Assembly: GCA_001873005.1 (NCBI GenBank)
Contig: MNYE01000113.1
Location: 1-7,920 of the forward strand
DNA: 7,920 nucleotides
From: Dehalococcoidia bacterium CG2_30_46_9
GTDB lineage: Bacteria > Chloroflexota > Dehalococcoidia > GIF9 > AB-539-J10
Reading direction: 5' to 3'
A program made the translations under genes and the position numbers. This document shows, in pieces, positions 4,990 through 7,920 of the stretch; within the stretch, counting starts at the first letter, position 1; each line of letters starts with the position of its first letter. A model generated the notes under the pieces. It searched no databases. It was not told the DNA's origin and was given only the letters and a program-made list of their open reading frames with translations.

Positions 4990-6314
4990 GTAGTTACACC
5001 GGAACAAAGGATATAGTTAGGGCAGAATCAGCCGTGTCTCGAATAGCCATTCTTAGCGATGCACATCTCCTAATTCAGGCCGAACGTTTTAGAGACGAGA
5101 ACTACAGGTCTCCACGCGGCGAAATCTCGCTGAAGAATTTCAATAAGGTTGTCAGCCAGGTCGTAGCAGAAGAACCTGAGGCAGTTATCCTTGCCGGCGA
5201 TATGTTTGACGAAAGGGAGAAAGGGGGAGAGTGGGTGGTGGATGTTGAAGCAGCCAAATATTGGCCTGAGATTCGTAAGGGACTTAAGCAATTAATGGAG
5301 TGCACAAAATATGGGATTTATGCACTAAGAGGGAATCATGACACGGCACCGGTGTTGAAAGAACTTCAAGATTACCTAGGGAATGGATTTCACTTTGTCA
5401 GAAATGAAGAGGAAAAAATAGGCAACCGTCGCATGTATTTCATGGAGACCCGCTATCGGCAGGGCAACTATACAATCAAGAGAGAAGAGCTTCCGGAAAA
5501 AGGAGAGATACTTATCATGCATGAAACCATACCCTGGGATATGCCTGGATTAGAACAAGAAGTATTCCAGGCACTGGGTGAGAGATTCACCCTCCTGCTT
5601 AACGGTCACATGCACCATTACTCCCATGGTTCACTGGACATACCTAACCTTTATTCGTTGCCGGCTCTGATTCCATCGCGAGAGCTGAAAAACAACTTCA
5701 CCGTCGAATATCAGTGGCCTGGCGATTTGGAGAACCCTAAAATAAAAGACTCCCCGTTTGGATACCTGATATTGGATGGTGACGAGATTTCCTTCAAAAG
5801 ATACAACCCGATACAGAGCATAGTTAATATTCGGATTGAGGGGGATAATCCCGGCGACATTGTCAAGGGAATTAACGAGGTTTATTCTCATTTAATGCAA
5901 AGAGAGGATCGAGATAACCTTTGGGTGTGGATTTCTGCCAGTGGAATCACTTTTGAGCATACTGTGCGGCAGGAAACAAATCGGTATCCTGAAATAAACA
6001 CAATGGATATAAAAGTTAAAAATCAAAAGTCAAAAATCAAAAATATCGAATTGAAGGGATTGGATAAAGTGATAAGTCTATCGGAGCTGGAAGCAAGGGT
6101 GTTGACTTCTCTACTTTGGCCGGATAGAGACCTGGCTCAAAAGTTATTCGATGAAATCTTTAACAGCGATAATTTATCCCGAAATGCCGATAGCAACCTG
6201 GAAAGAATTCTTTTCCAAAAGCTTCTCGAATTATCGGCACTACATTGTGGTGTGCCAGAAGAGCGTCTAAAGAGTTTCCTCATGAAGGTCGACCCACTTT
6301 GGAAGAAGAAATAA
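4986..6314 (+). CDS. SbcD/Mre11-like metallophosphoesterase (nuclease subunit)
   Basis: This 442-residue protein carries the full calcineurin-like set of motifs: SDAHL (24-28; Asp25, His27), GDMFDE (71-76; Asp72), RGNHDT (115-120; Asn117, His118), MHE (178-180; His179) and NGHMHHY (206-212; His208, His210). All di-metal ligands are present. After the catalytic domain come an SLPALIPSRELKN segment, a small alpha/beta capping region (about 260-325) and a helical C-terminal tail (about 360-435) that could bind the ATPase. In SbcCD/Mre11-Rad50 the pair uses ATP to open and trim DNA ends and hairpins. The next gene, six bases downstream, is the ATPase partner. The start is uncertain: GTG 4986 lies inside a palindromic repeat with no Shine-Dalgarno. 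GTG 5034, giving VSRIAILSDAH, would fit the family start better but also lacks one. A lysine/asparagine linker (about 343-353) is encoded by a heptamer repeat. Nuclease activity is very likely; the exact substrate is inferred. Confidence 0.9.
   Translation: MSSYTGTKDIVRAESAVSRIAILSDAHLLIQAERFRDENYRSPRGEISLKNFNKVVSQVVAEEPEAVILAGDMFDEREKGGEWVVDVEAAKYWPEIRKGLKQLMECTKYGIYALRGNHDTAPVLKELQDYLGNGFHFVRNEEEKIGNRRMYFMETRYRQGNYTIKREELPEKGEILIMHETIPWDMPGLEQEVFQALGERFTLLLNGHMHHYSHGSLDIPNLYSLPALIPSRELKNNFTVEYQWPGDLENPKIKDSPFGYLILDGDEISFKRYNPIQSIVNIRIEGDNPGDIVKGINEVYSHLMQREDRDNLWVWISASGITFEHTVRQETNRYPEINTMDIKVKNQKSKIKNIELKGLDKVISLSELEARVLTSLLWPDRDLAQKLFDEIFNSDNLSRNADSNLERILFQKLLELSALHCGVPEERLKSFLMKVDPLWKKK
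6011..6045 (+). repeat. Five-unit AAAARTC heptamer repeat inside the sbcD-like gene
   Basis: Consecutive 7-base units read AAAAGTT, AAAAATC, AAAAGTC, AAAAATC and AAAAATA. They encode the polar linker KVKNQKSKIKN between the capping region and the helical tail, leaving the frame open. Similar A-rich heptamer tracts are usually found between genes, so this looks like a repeat tolerated in a linker, or a hotspot for slippage. Confidence 0.7.
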
Positions 6315-6320
6315 GGGAAA

Positions 6321-7920
6321 ATGAAACTGACTAAAATTAACCTCGAAAATGTAATGGAACTGGAAGGCTCTATTGTATTTCCCGAGGGAAAGGTGGTCGT
6401 TATTTATGGTGAAAACAAAGCTGGCAAGTCCAATATAATCCATGCTCTCAGGTATGCTTTTCTCAATAAGGTAATAAGACCTAGAAAAACCTCAGGATAT
6501 GATGAGTTGAAACTGGTAACAGGGAAGGAGATAGCTCCTATCAATGGGGTGGGAAGAATATTTATCGAATTCGAGCACGATGGTAAACAATTTGAAATAC
6601 GTAGAGAAATCGACCACTATAGGGATAACAATAGAATTCTGAGAAAAGAAGCTGAGGGCTTTCAGGAACTCGATTTTAATAAGACCATGAATAAGGAATT
6701 GAAGGCAGAATTGCTTAATGCTCTTTTCGCCCCGGATAGTGCTATGGGCTTTAGACATCTTAATGAGAAAAATATCGATGCTGTCATCCGGGAATTATTT
6801 AAGGAAATTGGAAATGCCAAGGTACTAACCAAGAGTTTCCGGCAACGTATAGAGAAATTGAGGGAAGAGGCTTCAGCAAGGGTTGCGGGTATAGAAAGGG
6901 ATTATTACTCTTTCGTAGGTGGCTTGAAAGAAGAACTGAAAAATGCCCCTATTGATTTGAGCGCTCTTGGTAAGTATGAGTTTGGCAAGACATCTGAAAA
7001 AATAAGTTACGCCGCCGAGGAGTTGAAAAACTATATTGAGAGCATCGAAAAAGGCGAGTTAAGGAAATGGTTAGAAGAGATGAGAAATCGAGCCAAGAAT
7101 GCCGAGGATGTGGAAGAACTGCTTAAAAAAGATGGAGAGATTAGAAGCTGCTTTAAAAGAATAGAAGAGTATCAGGCGGATAAAGAACACCTGAACCTGC
7201 TTCTTGGTAAATTAAGGGAAATAAAACTGGGCAGTCCTATACTGCAAGAGCCAGGCAAGTTTTATGACAGCGAGTTAGATAAGCGCGCCAGGGTTATTTG
7301 CCAAAAACTGAAAGATGCGCAAACCCGTTACTCTAATGCACTGTCTCTGGCTCAAGAGGAAAAGATTGACTTGAAGGTTTCTGACAGCGCCAAAAGTGAC
7401 AAGGAGAAGGTGCTAAGGCTATTGGCTAAAGAAGTCCTCATCACAGATGCCTCAAGAGTTAAAGTTGATTTGGTAAAAATTGATAACTCAGTGCACGGGC
7501 TTATTCCCTTAAAACTCATGGATGAGGATCCCGCCTTTACTAAGCTAAGCCCAGAACCCATTCCCGACGCACCTCCGGAGTATAAAAGGGGTTATGTCGC
7601 AGTTTTAAGGAAGAAGATAGAAAATTTAAGGGTTATATGTGAGGATAAAGATAGGGCTGAAAGCTTTTTTAACAATGAGTTCGTCCCTGGCCTTACCGGT
7701 CTCAGCGCATATAGCACGACTTTGATGGAAAAAGAGAAGGGTGAAAAGGAGAGGATTTCAAAGTTATTTGAAGATATACATAAGAGGCTCCTTTTATTTG
7801 CCTGGGAAGATGTCTCGATGCCCAAGTTAGAATGCGAAGGGGATTTAGAGCCATTCTTACCGGCTGTGAGACAGATTGTAGCTCGCAAGAAGTCGGTTAC
7901 ACTCGAGGAAATTAACGAGA
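6321..7920 (+). CDS. SbcC/Rad50-like ATPase (partial, runs off the window)
   Basis: The frame is open for 533 codons from ATG 6321 to the window end with no stop, so this is the N-terminal part only. MKLTKINLENVMELEGSIVF is a typical first strand pair of SMC/Rad50-type ATPases. The Walker A motif is GENKAGKS (30-37), followed by NIIHALRYAF. IFIEFEHDGKQFEIRREI (about 75-92) corresponds to the strand pair before the Q-loop region. From about residue 165 the sequence is dominated by charged helices with coiled-coil character (EKLREEASARV, ELKNYIESIEKGELRKWLEE, VEELLKKDGEIRSCFKRIEE). No CxxC zinc-hook, Walker B or signature motif has appeared by the window edge. It pairs with the upstream metallophosphoesterase gene (6-base gap, same operon; an AGGGA lies just 2 bases before the ATG) as the ATPase subunit of an SbcCD-like complex. 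The coiled coil seen so far is shorter and more interrupted than in classical SbcC. Confidence 0.88.
   Translation, partial: MKLTKINLENVMELEGSIVFPEGKVVVIYGENKAGKSNIIHALRYAFLNKVIRPRKTSGYDELKLVTGKEIAPINGVGRIFIEFEHDGKQFEIRREIDHYRDNNRILRKEAEGFQELDFNKTMNKELKAELLNALFAPDSAMGFRHLNEKNIDAVIRELFKEIGNAKVLTKSFRQRIEKLREEASARVAGIERDYYSFVGGLKEELKNAPIDLSALGKYEFGKTSEKISYAAEELKNYIESIEKGELRKWLEEMRNRAKNAEDVEELLKKDGEIRSCFKRIEEYQADKEHLNLLLGKLREIKLGSPILQEPGKFYDSELDKRARVICQKLKDAQTRYSNALSLAQEEKIDLKVSDSAKSDKEKVLRLLAKEVLITDASRVKVDLVKIDNSVHGLIPLKLMDEDPAFTKLSPEPIPDAPPEYKRGYVAVLRKKIENLRVICEDKDRAESFFNNEFVPGLTGLSAYSTTLMEKEKGEKERISKLFEDIHKRLLLFAWEDVSMPKLECEGDLEPFLPAVRQIVARKKSVTLEEINE

Noticed and set aside
7352..7888. Minus-strand frames over the SbcC-like gene
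   Set aside because: They are Ser/Leu-rich mirrors of the charged helical coding strand.

Overview
The window is a bacterial chromosomal segment of moderate, slightly AT-rich composition. DegV, a TM1586-type nitroreductase, type I-E-like CRISPR sequence, an SbcCD pair and dispersed 'CCTTCGG' palindromes together recall anaerobic or subsurface Chloroflexota (Dehalococcoidia-like). That placement is an impression from memory, because no rRNA or other marker gene is present.

Layout. Positions 28-870 (minus) hold an intact DegV-family fatty-acid-binding protein. From 968 to 2646 (plus) lies a gene graveyard. A lone 29-base type I-E-like CRISPR repeat is fused to the 3' end of a beta-CASP/metallo-beta-lactamase RNase gene. 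Next come shreds of an unrecognised gene, then a nitroreductase broken by a one-base insertion, an internal deletion and a 90-bp MITE-like element. The MITE lies between TTAA duplications, and removing it restores local codon phase exactly. From 2647 to 2963 I see no gene. Two small plus-strand genes follow: a 61-residue helical protein (2964-3149) and a 50-residue zinc-ribbon protein (3252-3404). The latter overlaps the tail of a convergent histidine phosphatase (3401-4012, minus).

The 4013-4985 interval holds no long gene but is not empty. It contains a 28-residue lysine-rich miniprotein gene with a perfect Shine-Dalgarno (4153-4239, minus), an unrecognised minus-strand pseudogene with several in-frame stops (4297-4659), and a cluster of short dispersed palindromic repeats (4761-4989).

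The last repeat runs into the 5' end of an SbcD/Mre11-like metallophosphoesterase (4986-6314). Six bases after its stop begins an SbcC/Rad50-like ATPase (6321 to beyond the window edge). These two form an operon and probably act together as an ATP-driven nuclease on DNA ends. The annotated GTG start of the nuclease gene lies inside the repeat palindrome, behind a possible promoter, so its 5' end may have been rebuilt by repeat insertion. A heptamer tandem repeat also sits inside its coding sequence.

No clearly new system is visible. The best leads are the lone CRISPR repeat joined to an RNase fragment, the MITE in the nitroreductase, the repeat-embedded start of the SbcD-like gene, and the miniprotein.
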